Of a DNA stretch of 64,000 nucleotides, positions 54,117-64,000 are shown piece after piece; within the stretch, counting starts at the first letter, position 1, and each line of letters begins with the position of its first letter. The stretch spans positions 362,501 to 426,500 of the forward strand of contig JAJGOT010000123.1 in assembly GCA_022457155.1 (NCBI GenBank), in the 5' to 3' direction. Source of the DNA: Cladopsammia gracilis (Eukaryota; Cnidaria; Anthozoa; Scleractinia; Dendrophylliidae). The notes beneath the pieces are model-generated. The model did not search any database. It had not been told where the DNA came from and saw nothing but the letters and a program-made list of their open reading frames with translations. Made by a program: the position numbers and the translations under genes.

Positions 54117-55664
54117 CTATCCACAATGAGCAGTTTCATAAGAAAAGAATAATTTGTCCTTATGATAAACAACGCAACACGGATATGTATCACAACCTGG
54201 AGCACCAAAGGACTGCAGCAAATCGTTCCTGTCACGGGTAAGGACCTTGATGTTGCTGCCATTATCCTCGTCACATGGGACCACCTGCACAAGCCACGGA
54301 CTACCAGTCAGCGGCTGACCATTAACTTGGATCTCTACTCTATGTTGCCCAGCACATTGTGGTTTGTATGTCACTGTGTACTTGCCATCTTTGGTGTCTT
54401 TAATTTCTGTTCTCAGTTGATCACCAGTTGGAGTTGAAATGTTGACATTTATTTTATCATCTTTGTGATAACACTGCAACTCATCTGAATCTCTGGTTAC
54501 AATCGTGAAATTTGTTTGTTTCTTTTCTTTTACCTCTTTTTGACATTGCCCTTCAGCTACCGACAGCGAAGAATCTGTGACGCTAACCACAATTCGATCC
54601 AAAATATTCACATCATTTTCCACCAGGTAATGCACATGAGGTGGCTTATAAATGTCAGGTTTCCTTGCATTCAAAAGTTCTTCACAGCGTCCAACAATGG
54701 TTTGATTTGTTTGCAAAATTTCAGCGGTGATATTTCTTTCTAAGATACACTCTCCTCGTTCAACGCAACTTTTTAGTTGAGTGAGAACTAACTCAAAGTT
54801 TTCCAGTCGTGTTGCGTGTTGTTTTTGTTGCGCTTCATGAATTTCAGCAAACTTGGCCTTCATGGTCCTCTCGTGTTCCCGCAAATTGCGAATAAGTTCT
54901 TCCACCGTGTCTGTCATTTTCTTTTCAGCGCACACGATTTCGTTCCTATTTTTGTCCATCAACTGGGCTTGTTTCCTTATTTCCTTCTCGTAAATAACAG
55001 TTTCCGCTTTCACTTTCTCCACAGCGTCCGTCATTTCCATCTTTTGCACTTGAGCGGCTTTCTGAGTGTCTGTCATGGTGTGTCGATTATGACTTACTAC
55101 AGTGCACTTATGGCATATGGAAACCTTGCATTCTTCGCAATAAAATTCCAGGGGTTGATTATCGTGATATTGCTCCGAACACATGACTGGTCTGTGCAAC
55201 AACTCTTCCACATCTTTCGCTTGTAATTTGTCGATCAAAACATTGCGATGACCTCTTGTGGCCTTCAAGCGTTGATGAGCTTCAAAACAAGCAGTGCAGA
55301 GAAAGTTCTGACACACGAAACAGTAACAAGTTGCGGTGTTGTCCTCTTCACAACTGCTGCATCTCTGGGCTTGTGCGCTGCCCTTTTTCAGAGAGAGAAG
55401 ATCCACCAGTCGGTTGAGATGAAAAGATGTGGGCAAGTTGTTGAAGGAGTCTCCTTCGGGGATTGGGAAGGAAGTCAGACAAACCGGGCACTTGATTGTT
55501 GTTTGTAGCTGTCTTCTTGAGAAGCCTGCGAGTTTGTCGAGACACTTCAGACAGAATGAGTGAATACATGGCAAAGTTTTGGGATTGCTCACTGTTTCTA
55601 AACACAGCGGGCATTCAGCTTCTTTCCTAAGATTTGTAAAAAGTTGTTCAACATCCATAGTCAA
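54117..55664 (-). CDS. TRIM protein (RING, 2 B-boxes, coiled coil, filamin), lacking NHL
   Basis: Single-exon ORF of 515 codons. The RING finger has C-x2-C (CPLCLET), CIHSFCLKC and CPVC within about residues 18-64, typical of an E3 ubiquitin ligase. B-box 1 (CSSCEEDNTATCYCFVC) lies at about 98-140 and B-box 2 (CSEQYHDNQPLEFYCEEC...CHKC) at about 157-198. A coiled coil follows (about 200-320, rich in Glu/Lys/Gln). A filamin/ABP280 repeat comes next (about 350-460, ending GSPWLVQVVP). TRIM2/3/71-type proteins continue into NHL repeats. Here only SFGAPG, which resembles the NHL entry, is followed by 25 unrelated residues and a stop. It could be a truncated gene, or the end could be spliced to an unseen exon. 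Metal ligands look complete. Cnidarian genomes carry large TRIM families, so no orthologue name is given. Confidence 0.88.
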   Translation of the reverse strand: MTMDVEQLFTNLRKEAECPLCLETVSNPKTLPCIHSFCLKCLDKLAGFSRRQLQTTIKCPVCLTSFPIPEGDSFNNLPTSFHLNRLVDLLSLKKGSAQAQRCSSCEEDNTATCYCFVCQNFLCTACFEAHQRLKATRGHRNVLIDKLQAKDVEELLHRPVMCSEQYHDNQPLEFYCEECKVSICHKCTVVSHNRHTMTDTQKAAQVQKMEMTDAVEKVKAETVIYEKEIRKQAQLMDKNRNEIVCAEKKMTDTVEELIRNLREHERTMKAKFAEIHEAQQKQHATRLENFELVLTQLKSCVERGECILERNITAEILQTNQTIVGRCEELLNARKPDIYKPPHVHYLVENDVNILDRIVVSVTDSSLSVAEGQCQKEVKEKKQTNFTIVTRDSDELQCYHKDDKINVNISTPTGDQLRTEIKDTKDGKYTVTYKPQCAGQHRVEIQVNGQPLTGSPWLVQVVPCDEDNGSNIKVLTRDRNDLLQSFGAPGCDTYPCCVVYHKDKLFFSYETAHCG

Positions 55665-55669
55665 AGCTC

Positions 55670-56716
55670 TTGATACATGTTGATATCTGGGTGCGGCGAT
55701 CTTGCATAACTGTAGTTGTTGCTAAAGAGATCACAATAGACACGTTCATCGTTAAAACAATTGAGAATACTGATTAACCTTTCCAAGGGTAGAATTTGGA
55801 TTGGGGGGAGGGGGGGAGGGGGCACTCCCTTACTTGGCCTAAACGGGTATGTGCCGCCCAACAGGATATGATTTGCAGGATCTTGCGTCTTAAACTGGGT
55901 ATACAATATTTCCCCATTTAGCGTCTCGAGGGTGTCTTTCCGGACCGGAAAACGTTTATCGGACTTCAAATTCGTTTACAAATATATTTTTTTATACCAG
56001 AGTCGTGAAGTATCATGTTATTGCATCTTACATAGACTGTGTGATAGCACCTTACTAGACCAAGTGACCAAGTGAAAGAAATAAGTTGTGTTTATTTTGT
56101 ATTATATTTACTAGCTAAATAAAAAAGGAGAGATGTTCTTAATTTTGAATATGGTGTTATATTTGAGCTGCACTCTTGATCAGGGTAACGAAAAATGGTC
56201 TCGTCTTAAACAGGGTAGCGAAATGAACGGATTTTGTCTCAGACAGGGGCAGGATTTCAAGGCCTTGGCTGCACACCCCCACCCAAACTTCCTTTAAGTG
56301 CCCCTCCCCCCCCCCCCCCCCGTTCCCCCTCCGGGAATGTGGAAAGCTCTCAAGATTTGTAATATTACCTCGTGTTGACAGCAGAGGCATCTTATTATGC
56401 CGTGACTGCCATCACGTCTGCAATTCTGTTATCGTTTTTGTTTCCTTTCCTTTTATTCCGGGAAAGTAGAAAAAAAAAACACGGGGCAAATGTGGCTAAT
56501 AATAATTGTTAATAGTTGGCGAACATACCAACGATACCTTGTTCGCTGCTAAGTTCTGCCACAGGCAGCCCAAGCACAAAGCTGAGAGAGAGTTAATATT
56601 ATATTGCGAAATAGCAGTTCATCACCTAGTCAAGTGTCCCCACTTCGATTGAGTGATGCCCGCAACCTGCGCAACCAACCTAGCCCTCTAGATCTACCAC
56701 ATGCACAATAAATAGC
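55670..56716. other. TRIM upstream region, no gene seen
   Basis: Contains GGGGGAGGGGGGGAGG at 55803-55820 and poly-C at 56306-56322. Both lie in a GC-skewed repeat (CTTAAACAGGG / CCCTGATCAAG types). 56090-56150 is AT-rich. It would hold the TRIM promoter, but no TATA box is convincing. Confidence 0.5.
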
Positions 56717-56724
56717 GAGCTTAA

Positions 56725-57627
56725 GGTGGCTCCGTTGTTTTTTCTGGTGCACCCGTCTATTACAAACTTTGTCTCATAACTTTTCCGGCTCTAAAGCGAT
56801 GTTTCTAAAACTTTGCGAAAACTTACGCCCCCCTAACTAAGGTGCGAATTCTTAGAATAAATTCCACACGTTCTCATTTCGTATTCATAAACAAAACTCT
56901 GAAAACTGCTTGTCAGCTTCGCCTGAGCTCAGATGCGGAGTGGCTTATAATCCCAACAACTATTTCTCCAATTACAACCCCTTCTAAGCAAAAAACAATC
57001 GATGTAAAAGTATTGCAGTACCTTGAAATTCATGTGGAAGGAGTTTGCCACCAAACTGCAGGATAATTTTCGAAAAATGATGGAAAACGCAGCATTGGAG
57101 ATTTAAGCAGGTTTTGGAGCATTTTATGATATTTGCAGAACTAGTGAATACTTTTTAACGGCTCGCACGATTTGCAATCGGCTTATAATTCAGATTTAGC
57201 AAGCATTGTCAAGGCTTCTCCCAGAAATTTGGGTTCGTAGATTGTTTAGTCGAAGAGCATGAAGTATTTAAAATTTTAAGAGAATTTTAGGGATAAAATT
57301 TAATGGCGTTAATTCTTCCGCATTTCTGCTCCAACGATTTTGCCGAAACTTGGTAAGGGTATGTAGTAAGTCAATGTAAGCTGATTCCAGAAATATAACA
57401 GCAACATTTTTCACAGGGTGCGATTTTGTTCAAAAAGTGGGCTTCATTTAAGCCCGATTATCACTAAATATATATTTTTTTCTCATTAAAATCGAATTCT
57501 ATCATATTATTGCTAAATAATAGCTGTAAGCTTTCGCAAAGTTTTAGAAGCATCGCTTTAGCGCCGGAAAAGTTATGGGACAAAGTTTGTCATAAACGAG
57601 TGCGCCCGAAATAACAACGGAGCCACC
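56725..57627. mobile_element. 903-bp MITE with TTAA flanks (piggyBac-like)
   Basis: Terminal inverted repeats of about 105 bp: GGTGGCTCCGTTGTTTTTTC, CAAACTTTGTCTCATAAC, TTTTCCGGC, GCGATG on the left and the complements on the right. It is flanked on both sides by TTAA (56721-56724 and 57628-57631), the piggyBac target. The interior (56880-57500) is non-coding. Confidence 0.85.
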
Positions 57628-57699
57628 TTAAGTATTAGCAGAACAGCTGTTATGCCCTAGCTTATACTTGAGCTCAGGGATCCCAATTTAAGATAACAA

Positions 57700-57930
57700 T
57701 GGAGATGTGGGGTCTATTCAACAACAACAACAATTTATTCAACAACAAACAACAACAACAATGTATTCTTAGTATAATAATGGAAGAGTTGAATAATTTG
57801 TTTGCCCTGCAAATAGCTGGAAAGCTAATCGGGGCGGGGCAAAACAAGTACATGAATAATACAGATATCTACAAAATCAAAAACCTTATACTATTGAAAA
57901 GCCTTGCAGATTGCACATAATAATGAATAA
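57700..57930. repeat. (CAA)n microsatellite and LINE-like tail
   Basis: AACAACAACAACAATTTATTC and a second CAA run precede an AT-rich stretch. It probably derives from a retroelement 3' end. The short frame at 57780-57920 has no recognisable domain. Confidence 0.5.
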
Positions 57931-57939
57931 AAACACAGG

Positions 57940-58170
57940 GTCTAAAAGTGAATGAGAGAGAAACTCTCACCCACATGCACCGTGTGATGTGATATATCGA
58001 ACACGAGGAAGAATGCTTCATCACGATCACCGAGAAGTGGGTTGACAAACGAGGCGCACCCACTTAGAGGTGTTTGGGTACCTGATGAACATTCTTTCTA
58101 ATGTTTGATATAGCTTCTCAAAGTGATCATTAAATGCGGAGAAAACGAAGGAATAAAATCGCTAAAACCT
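57940..58170. repeat. Single diverged unit of the 21-kb minisatellite
   Basis: CTAAAAGTGAATGAGAGAG, CATGCACCGTGTGATG, ATATATCGAACACGAGGAAG and GATCACCGAGAAGTGGGTTG match the left edge and one unit of the array at 21035-21240. 58100-58165 (GATATAGCTTCTCAAAGTG, GGAGAAAACGAAGGAATAAA) also matches the inner arms of the foldback element at 31020-31080 and 35745-35810. Confidence 0.75.
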
Positions 58171-58385
58171 ATGCAAATTAAGACCGGGTATCCAAACCTC
58201 TTTCACGGTAGTTATTTCCTTTGTGTTCTCGTTATGAATTATTAATGAGTTTGAGAACTTCAAATTCTAGTCCCTAGTTCTCTTCCCAAAGATGGCGAGA
58301 ACGAAGTACGCAAAAGAGCCTGAAAACGACCCCTGAAAACGTGCTGCGTGTCGGCTGGATTCGATGACGTCAAAAAATTCAAGGT

Positions 58386-59453
58386 CTTCTCTGATTTGCT
58401 GAGAAAACAGTAGCACTGCGTGATATCCAGGTTCAATGAAATTAGAGGTTGTTAAGAGTTGCGTGGTATCTGCAAAAAATGATGCATTGAGCGGGAAGGG
58501 AATGCGTGTTATGTATTCTAGTTACTCTGTAGCTAGAGCGTATTGCATCTTAAACAGAATTCTGGGTCTAAACTATAAAGATAAGCTTTAATATCAATAA
58601 TAAAACAAGGTTACACCACAAATAGAACGATGAAACGTCGGTAGCACTTCCACAACCAATTCTCCAGCAACACCTCGAACATGTCCACGAAAAGCACATG
58701 TTTGCCAGGATTTTCAACTAGATTAAAATTTTTAAACGACGACCACTTAAAAAGTGGTGTTACACTTGGGAATCATTTTGTGGATCTTGTCTCACAACTT
58801 TACCGCGGCGTTGCCAAGTGGATGAAACCATTCAACAGAAGCTGGAGTGGTTATCAATATAGTGTCGAAAGTAATTTTTGCAATTGTTGTGGTTTTGCAT
58901 TGTTACGCTTTGTGATTGGCTGAAAAATCTCGCGCCACTTTCTCGACCAATCAGAAGTAAAACCAAAACCAATCGTGACTTGCCTGCACGCGTTTTCCCG
59001 CGCTTGGCGCCGGCTACATGAATTTGCTTCGCGTTCTGATTGGTTCGTTGGATTGTCTGTGACTTTTGTGATTGGCCAGAGTTATTTCTTTAGTTTTGGA
59101 TTTACGACACTCAATTGAAAACCGCTCCATTGAGTAGCACTTTCCTGTTTATTATACAGCAGGTGGTTCTAATTACGTCTGTGAATAAAGTCCTACAGTC
59201 CGACCTATTCGAATGGAAGCAGTACTGTTTATGATGCTGTACAAGGTGGTTAAACTTCTGTGTTTGTGAATGAAATCCTCAGCAATGCTTTCATGTTCTA
59301 CTGTAATATAAAACTTAACAATTTGTTCAAAGATGACATGTTTTTTTTAAATAGTGTCCAATTTGGGCTATGCGAAACAAGTGGAAAGAACTATTGCCTT
59401 GTGTAACACCGCTTTTAAGTCAGCTTTTCCATCGCTGTAACATCACTAGTGCT
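58386..59453. repeat. Duplicated 3' flank of DDX19B
   Basis: Same-orientation match to 22656-23890. It includes a CCAAT-rich MITE at 58850-59128 and part of the 115-bp repeat. Copy A has an extra stretch of about 150 bp containing CTAACCCTAACCCTA. Confidence 0.85.
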
Positions 59454-62079
59454 CTAAGCCAGTTTTTCCAGTTCATCAACGTCATTGGTCTGTAGTAGCG
59501 TAATTTTCTTGCCAAAATGTTCTTCGATTTTCTTCATTATAGCCATAGACCGCTGACCGTCAATAAAGTTCACTGCTATGCCACTCTTGCCAAACCGGCC
59601 TGTCCGGCCAATCCTGTGTAAGTAGGTTTCGAAATCCGGTTTGCCAGTGGGCTCAACTGGCATATCATAATTCACGACGACTGTAACCTGTAATAGTGAA
59701 ACAAACGTTATCACAACATTGTACTTTTAACAAAATACATTGAGTGTTACGTTGTTAGGCAATCCCATCAAGGAAATGAGTCGCTTAAATAAATAATTAT
59801 GATTCGGTTTTAAACCTTTTCAACTCTCAAGAGTGCCAAAATTTAAGAAAAACCAAAAATTTCATTTTGTAAAATATTGAAAAACAAATGGCCATACTAA
59901 AGTACTGCCGAATAGGTCTCATTTGAATGAAGGTATTAAGGCAGCGTGTAAATTGCTACGTTCACATGAATTCACCTGTTCAACGTCGATGCCTCTGGCG
60001 CAAACATTAGTTGTTATCAGGAGTTTCTCCTTGCCATCACGGAATCTGTTTAGCACAGCAAGACGCTGTTCCACTGTGATCTCGCCTGATAACAGCGCCA
60101 CTGAATGCCCATCTGCCGTCATTTTCTCTGCCAACCAAGAGGCTGATTTGCGAGTCTGAAAGAACACATACATAACTCAAAAATCAGAACATTGAAGTCG
60201 GTAATCAAAGGCTCCTATAAGCCAAGTTGTGAATACGAAGCAAACAACCTTCGGACCCTTCTCTCTCCTAGGCGTTTTGCTACATGTATGTCTGTTCTCG
60301 CTACTGTTGTCGTAGTTGCTTAAGCTCCCTAATGAGAGATTTCAACACAACACTATTCTGCATTACTGCTAGTCTGAAGTGTCAGCCGCTTTTGTCACCC
60401 AACCCCGTGTGGATGCATGTGCCCACAGGGGATAGGGCAAGAAAGCAGCTGACAGATCAGACGACATTACCGCATGGCACTTACATGACAGAACACGATA
60501 CACTGTCCAATGGACACGACGCCATACATGTTAGAGAGGGCCTGGAACTTGTCCTCTTTGTCGCGACACACCACATAGTACTGCTTAATGTTATCCAGGC
60601 TCTCCTCTTCCCGACGCAGCCGAATAATGATTGGGTCTGGCACTACAGTCGTGGCAAATTTCATCACCTCGTCGTCATAAGTTGCAGAGAACAGAAGCAT
60701 TTGGCAATCTTTGGGTAAGGTTCTGAAATATATAAATGAATATTGCTGAAGTCAAACGGGCGAGCAAATCACGCGATTGACAATCGACCAAGCGAGCGAA
60801 AGTAATGCGAGCTGAGGGGCGCTCGGGAAGCGGCCTCTGTTCCAGTTTCCCCTCGGCTCGTTTGCTCACTCCAGTCTCTCTGAACTTGTTTTTTTTTTTT
60901 TGTTTTGAACCCGTAATAGGTTGTGTTATCAGATTCCCGCAACGGTTTGTGATAATGCAGAATGTATGTCCACTTCGCGTCCGCAGTTTTGAGCATCTCA
61001 TCTTTTTTTAAAAAATGAAAGCCCAAATTTTCATTGCGCCGTACACAGATTGACAATAGGTAACTAGAAATGGTGGAAAAACTGCATGAGAGGACATATT
61101 TTTTACACAAAAAAAGCCAATGGTTTTGTGACTAAATGTTTGTTTAAAGGCCCACCTTCACCCAAAAGACGTTGCGGTCGTTTGTTTTTGTTTTGAAATG
61201 TCCCATTGCTCATATTCATGATCTGGTTGGTTGCACACATTCAAGCATGAATTTCTGTGTTACACGAAATTCAACACAGAAAGATATCACGGCCCGCACA
61301 GCATTTTGGGTGAAGGTGGGCCTTTAAAATTCTTCGACAGTTTCATGGTATCTGGTTGGCAGCTACACAATGGGCGTGTCAAATTCAAATCAAAGTGTTC
61401 ACGCTTTTTGCAGCCAGACAGTAACGGAGTACACTCACTTGTGTATTCTAATTGACTGATCCTGGTGTCCCTGGAGAGCTATCATAACATCAGCTTCATC
61501 TAATACAAACATATTGACCTTCTTCGGGTCAAGGACTCTGTGTCGCAGGATCCAGTCTAGCAGAGTTCCTGGTGTAGCAAATATTACGTGATCTGTGACT
61601 TTCTGGCCTCTTGACACTGTAGAAAAAAAGAATTGGGGAAATGCATCACTCTAACCTTCCCTTTCCACCACTGCAAGAGTGCCACTCCCCACCCCCTCCC
61701 TCGCCCCCCAGGTTATTGAAAACTGTGTTCAGCCACCTTAATAGACAGATTCGGCTAACGCATTGTTGTACCCAATTCAAACCTTTTGGGATTAGAACTC
61801 TTTGTTCGTCATATTTCCATATCAATGAAGCATTGACATGGAAATTATATGGAAATACTGTGAACAAAGGATGCTATTCCCAGAAGGTTTGAATTGGGTA
61901 CAACAATACGTTAGCCGAATTTGTCTATCCAAAGAACTCACCTTCTAAAGCCAAAGTTTCTCACCTTTCTCTCCTCTTACTGCATAACCAATCTTGACCT
62001 CTGGACAGAATTTGCCCATCTTTTCTGCCACTTGTCCTGTTTGCAGGGCAAGTTCGTATGTGGGCGACAGGCATATCAC
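59454..62079 (-). CDS. DDX19: DDX19B: DDX19/Dbp5 helicase, last five exons, catalytic motifs intact
   Basis: Minus-strand exons 61965-62079, 61439-61616, 60485-60722, 59976-60155, 59454-59687, all GT-AG and in phase, ending TAG. They encode [10 protein letters not shown] (motif Ia), TPGT (Ib), VLDEADV (II, 61489-61500), LLFSAT (III), FCHTRKSAS (IV), [11 protein letters not shown] (V) and HRIGRTGR (VI), so every motif matches the family consensus. It would act as an ATP-dependent remodeller of mRNPs during export. The exon with the P-loop and the N-terminus must lie right of the window, beyond the satellite at 63005-64000. Intron positions are identical to DDX19A, which supports a tandem duplication. 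DDX19B is the likely working copy. Confidence 0.93.
61148..61323. mobile_element. MITE with TTAA duplication in DDX19B intron
   Basis: Ends AGGCCCACCTTCACCC and GGGTGAAGGTGGGCCT, flanked by TTAA at 61144-61147 and 61324-61327. The equivalent place in DDX19A (TTTGTTTAAACTTC, 28588-28591) has a single TTAA and no element, so this insertion followed the duplication. Confidence 0.85.
61741..61928. mobile_element. MITE with about 50-bp inverted ends
   Basis: ATAGACAGATTCGGCTAACG and TTGTACCCAATTCAAACC on the left, with complements on the right. The centre holds smaller inverted repeats (CATATTTCCATATCAATG / CATGGAAATTATATGG). It lies in the DDX19B intron 36 bp from the exon at 61965 and was not found in copy A. 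Confidence 0.75.
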
Positions 62080-62267
62080 CTTTACAGAATTAACATAAAC
62101 AATCAGTTGGTTCCAACAATTCAGTTGAAAATTGGCAAATAGTAATTTTCAATCCATTCTTCAATGAATAAAAGCTGTAAGACAGCTGTAAGACAGGATT
62201 TAGCAGGTATCACAAAAATGTGAAAAAATTGAAGGAGTATCCATGGATTCGGGGGCACTCTTTCATA

Positions 62268-62842
62268 CCTTATTACATGAAATTTTGGCGACACGTTAAT
62301 TTAGCGATTTTGAAAAATCCATATTTAGCGGCACTTTAATTTAGCGATTTTTCGTAAATTTTGTAACATAAGTCACTTAATTTTCGCGATTTCACAAAAC
62401 TGAAACTTTGGCGAATTTATTCAAAACTTTTACGACGATAATAGAACATTTATGTGATAAAATCATAAACGTCAACAGCTTCATTTAAATCACTTTAATG
62501 TGATAAAAACAAAATCATACAACGTTCTGAAACTTAATTTTGGACGAAACAAACGAAAACTGCAACTGTAATGTCATATCTTAATGCTGTCCTCATGCAC
62601 TCATATTTACATTTTCACACTTTTACCGTGCATGTGACATCTGATACACGTCATAATCGACCGTCAAACAGCATGATTGTGTGAAACTGACCAGATGGCG
62701 GAATTTCATATTGTACTCACTTTAATTTAGCGACGATTTAAATTTAGCGACACTTAATTTTGGTGCATTTTAATTAAGCGATTTTTCTAAAAATCGCTAA
62801 ATTCGCTAAATTTAAGTGTCGCCAAAATTTCATGTAATAAGG
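62268..62842. mobile_element. 575-bp mariner-like MITE with TA duplication
   Basis: Ends CCTTATTACATGAAATTTTG and complement, with TTTAGCGATTTT motifs repeated inside. TA at 62266-62267 is repeated at 62843-62844. DDX19A has the intact empty site (CTTTCATAGTTTGAGAC, 29848-29864). TA targeting fits Tc1/mariner. No transposase is encoded. Confidence 0.88.
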
Positions 62843-63004
62843 TAGTTTGAGACATTTGTATGGATTTTGAACTATGTTTGATGGCTCGTAACTTTGGTGC
62901 CATTCAAAAACATCAAACTTGGCAAAATTATTAATCTAAACATTGTCTTACTGGTAAAACATCAACTTATCAACTAAATAAACTTTGCAACTAAACTCAG
63001 TCCC

Positions 63005-64000
63005 CATATGCTGCCGCTTATATTCTTAGTACGTTAATACGGCCCCTTGTTTGCCCTCACTTATATTCTTAGTACGTTAGTACGGCCCCTTGTTTGCCCT
63101 CACTTATATTCTTAGTACGTTAGTACGGCCCCTTGTTTGCCCTCACTTATATTCTTTCTACCTTAGTACGGCCCCTTGTTTGCCCTCACTTATATTCTTA
63201 GTACGTTAGTACGGCCCCTTGTTTGCCCTCACTTATATTCTTAGTACGTTAGTACGTTAGTACGGCCCCTTGTTTGCCCTCACTTATATTCTTACTACGT
63301 TAGTACGGCCCCTTGTTTGCCCTCACTTATATTCTTAGTACGTTAGTACGGCCCCTTGTTTGCCCTCACTTATATTCTTAGTACGTTAGTACGTTAGTAC
63401 GGCCCCTTGTTTGCCCTCACTTATATTCTTACTACGTTAGTACGGCCCCTTGTTTGCCCTCACTTATATTCTTAGTACGTTAGTACGGCCCCTTGTTTGC
63501 CCTCACTTATATTCTTAGTACGTTAGTAAGGCCCCTTGTTTGCCCTCACTTATATTCTTACTACGTTAGTACGGCCCCTTCAGATTACCATCACTTACAT
63601 TCTTAGTACGTTAGTACGGCCCCTTGTTTGCCCTCACTTTTATTCTTAGTACGTTAGTAAGTTAGTACGGGCCCCTATTTGCCTTCACTTATATTCTTAG
63701 TACGTTAGTACTGCCCCTTGTTTGCCCTCACTTATATTCTTAGTACGTTAGTACGGCCGCTGGTTTGCCCTCGCTTATATTCTTAGTACGTTAGTACGGC
63801 CGCTTGTTTGCCCTCACTTATATTCTTAGTACGTTAGTACGGCCGCTTGTTTGCCCTCACTTATATTCTTAGTACGTTAGTACGGCCCCTTGTTTGCCCT
63901 CGCTTATATTCTTAGTACGTTAGTACGGCCCCCTGTTTGCCCTCACTTATATTCTTAGTACGTTAGTACGGCCCCTTGTTTGCCCTCGCTTATATTCTTA
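63005..64000. repeat. 43-bp satellite array, continues past the right edge
   Basis: About 22 copies of ATATTCTTAGTACGTTAGTA-CGGCCCCTTGTTTGCCCTCA-CTT. Some units carry an extra 8-bp GTACGTTA. Variants include CTACGTTAG and GGCCGCTTG, the latter clustered at 63760-63860. It begins immediately after the DDX19B intron sequence that aligns with copy A near 46820, so it lies in DDX19B intron 4. Confidence 0.95.

Overview
The window is eukaryotic, from an animal, and most likely from a stony coral or another anthozoan. Genes are split by canonical GT-AG introns. The recognisable proteins (USP48, DDX19/Dbp5, a TRIM protein) are metazoan. The intergenic and intronic DNA is packed with short inverted-repeat elements (MITEs), tRNA-derived SINEs, Penelope, Ty3/gypsy, LINE and Crypton remnants of the kind abundant in cnidarian genomes. 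The species cannot be named from the sequence alone. No operon, CRISPR array or bacterial feature is present.

Region 1 (about 1-18.2 kb, + strand): the 3' half of USP48, a ubiquitin-specific protease. Seventeen exons between 1580 and 17130 join in phase into 532 codons. They cover the end of one DUSP domain, two further DUSP domains, a basic linker, the C-terminal ubiquitin-like domain and the family's C-terminal tail. The catalytic domain lies off the left edge. Its introns hold a 400-bp GAY trinucleotide array next to a splice donor, four copies of a Harbinger-like MITE, SINEs and several hairpin elements.

Region 2 (18.6-22.7 kb): an inverted-repeat-flanked mobile unit carrying a broken Crypton-type tyrosine recombinase, a near-perfect 115-bp palindrome, and a 17-copy G-rich minisatellite.

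Region 3 (23.9-53.3 kb, - strand): a complete nine-exon DDX19/Dbp5 DEAD-box helicase gene, called DDX19A here. The ORF is intact at 460 codons, but DEAD has become HAAD, SAT has become SGT, and motifs IV and V also carry changes, so it reads as a pseudo-helicase. Its fourth intron is swollen by about 17 kb of nested elements: a giant inverted-repeat element with an OTU-protease-like relic, a degenerate Ty3/gypsy element, a Penelope 3' end with hammerhead-like repeats, and an orphan short-chain dehydrogenase exon. A further minisatellite fills intron 6.

Region 4 (54.1-55.7 kb, - strand): an intronless TRIM gene (RING, two B-boxes, coiled coil, filamin repeat) that stops where an NHL propeller would normally start.

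Region 5 (57.9-64 kb, - strand): a second DDX19 copy, DDX19B, with all catalytic motifs intact. Only its last five exons lie in the window; the upstream exons lie beyond a 43-bp satellite that runs off the right edge. Regions 3 and 5 are a direct duplication. Aligning them by eye dates several insertions, including two MITEs with clean empty sites in the other copy, and shows that copy A accumulated most of the repeat growth.
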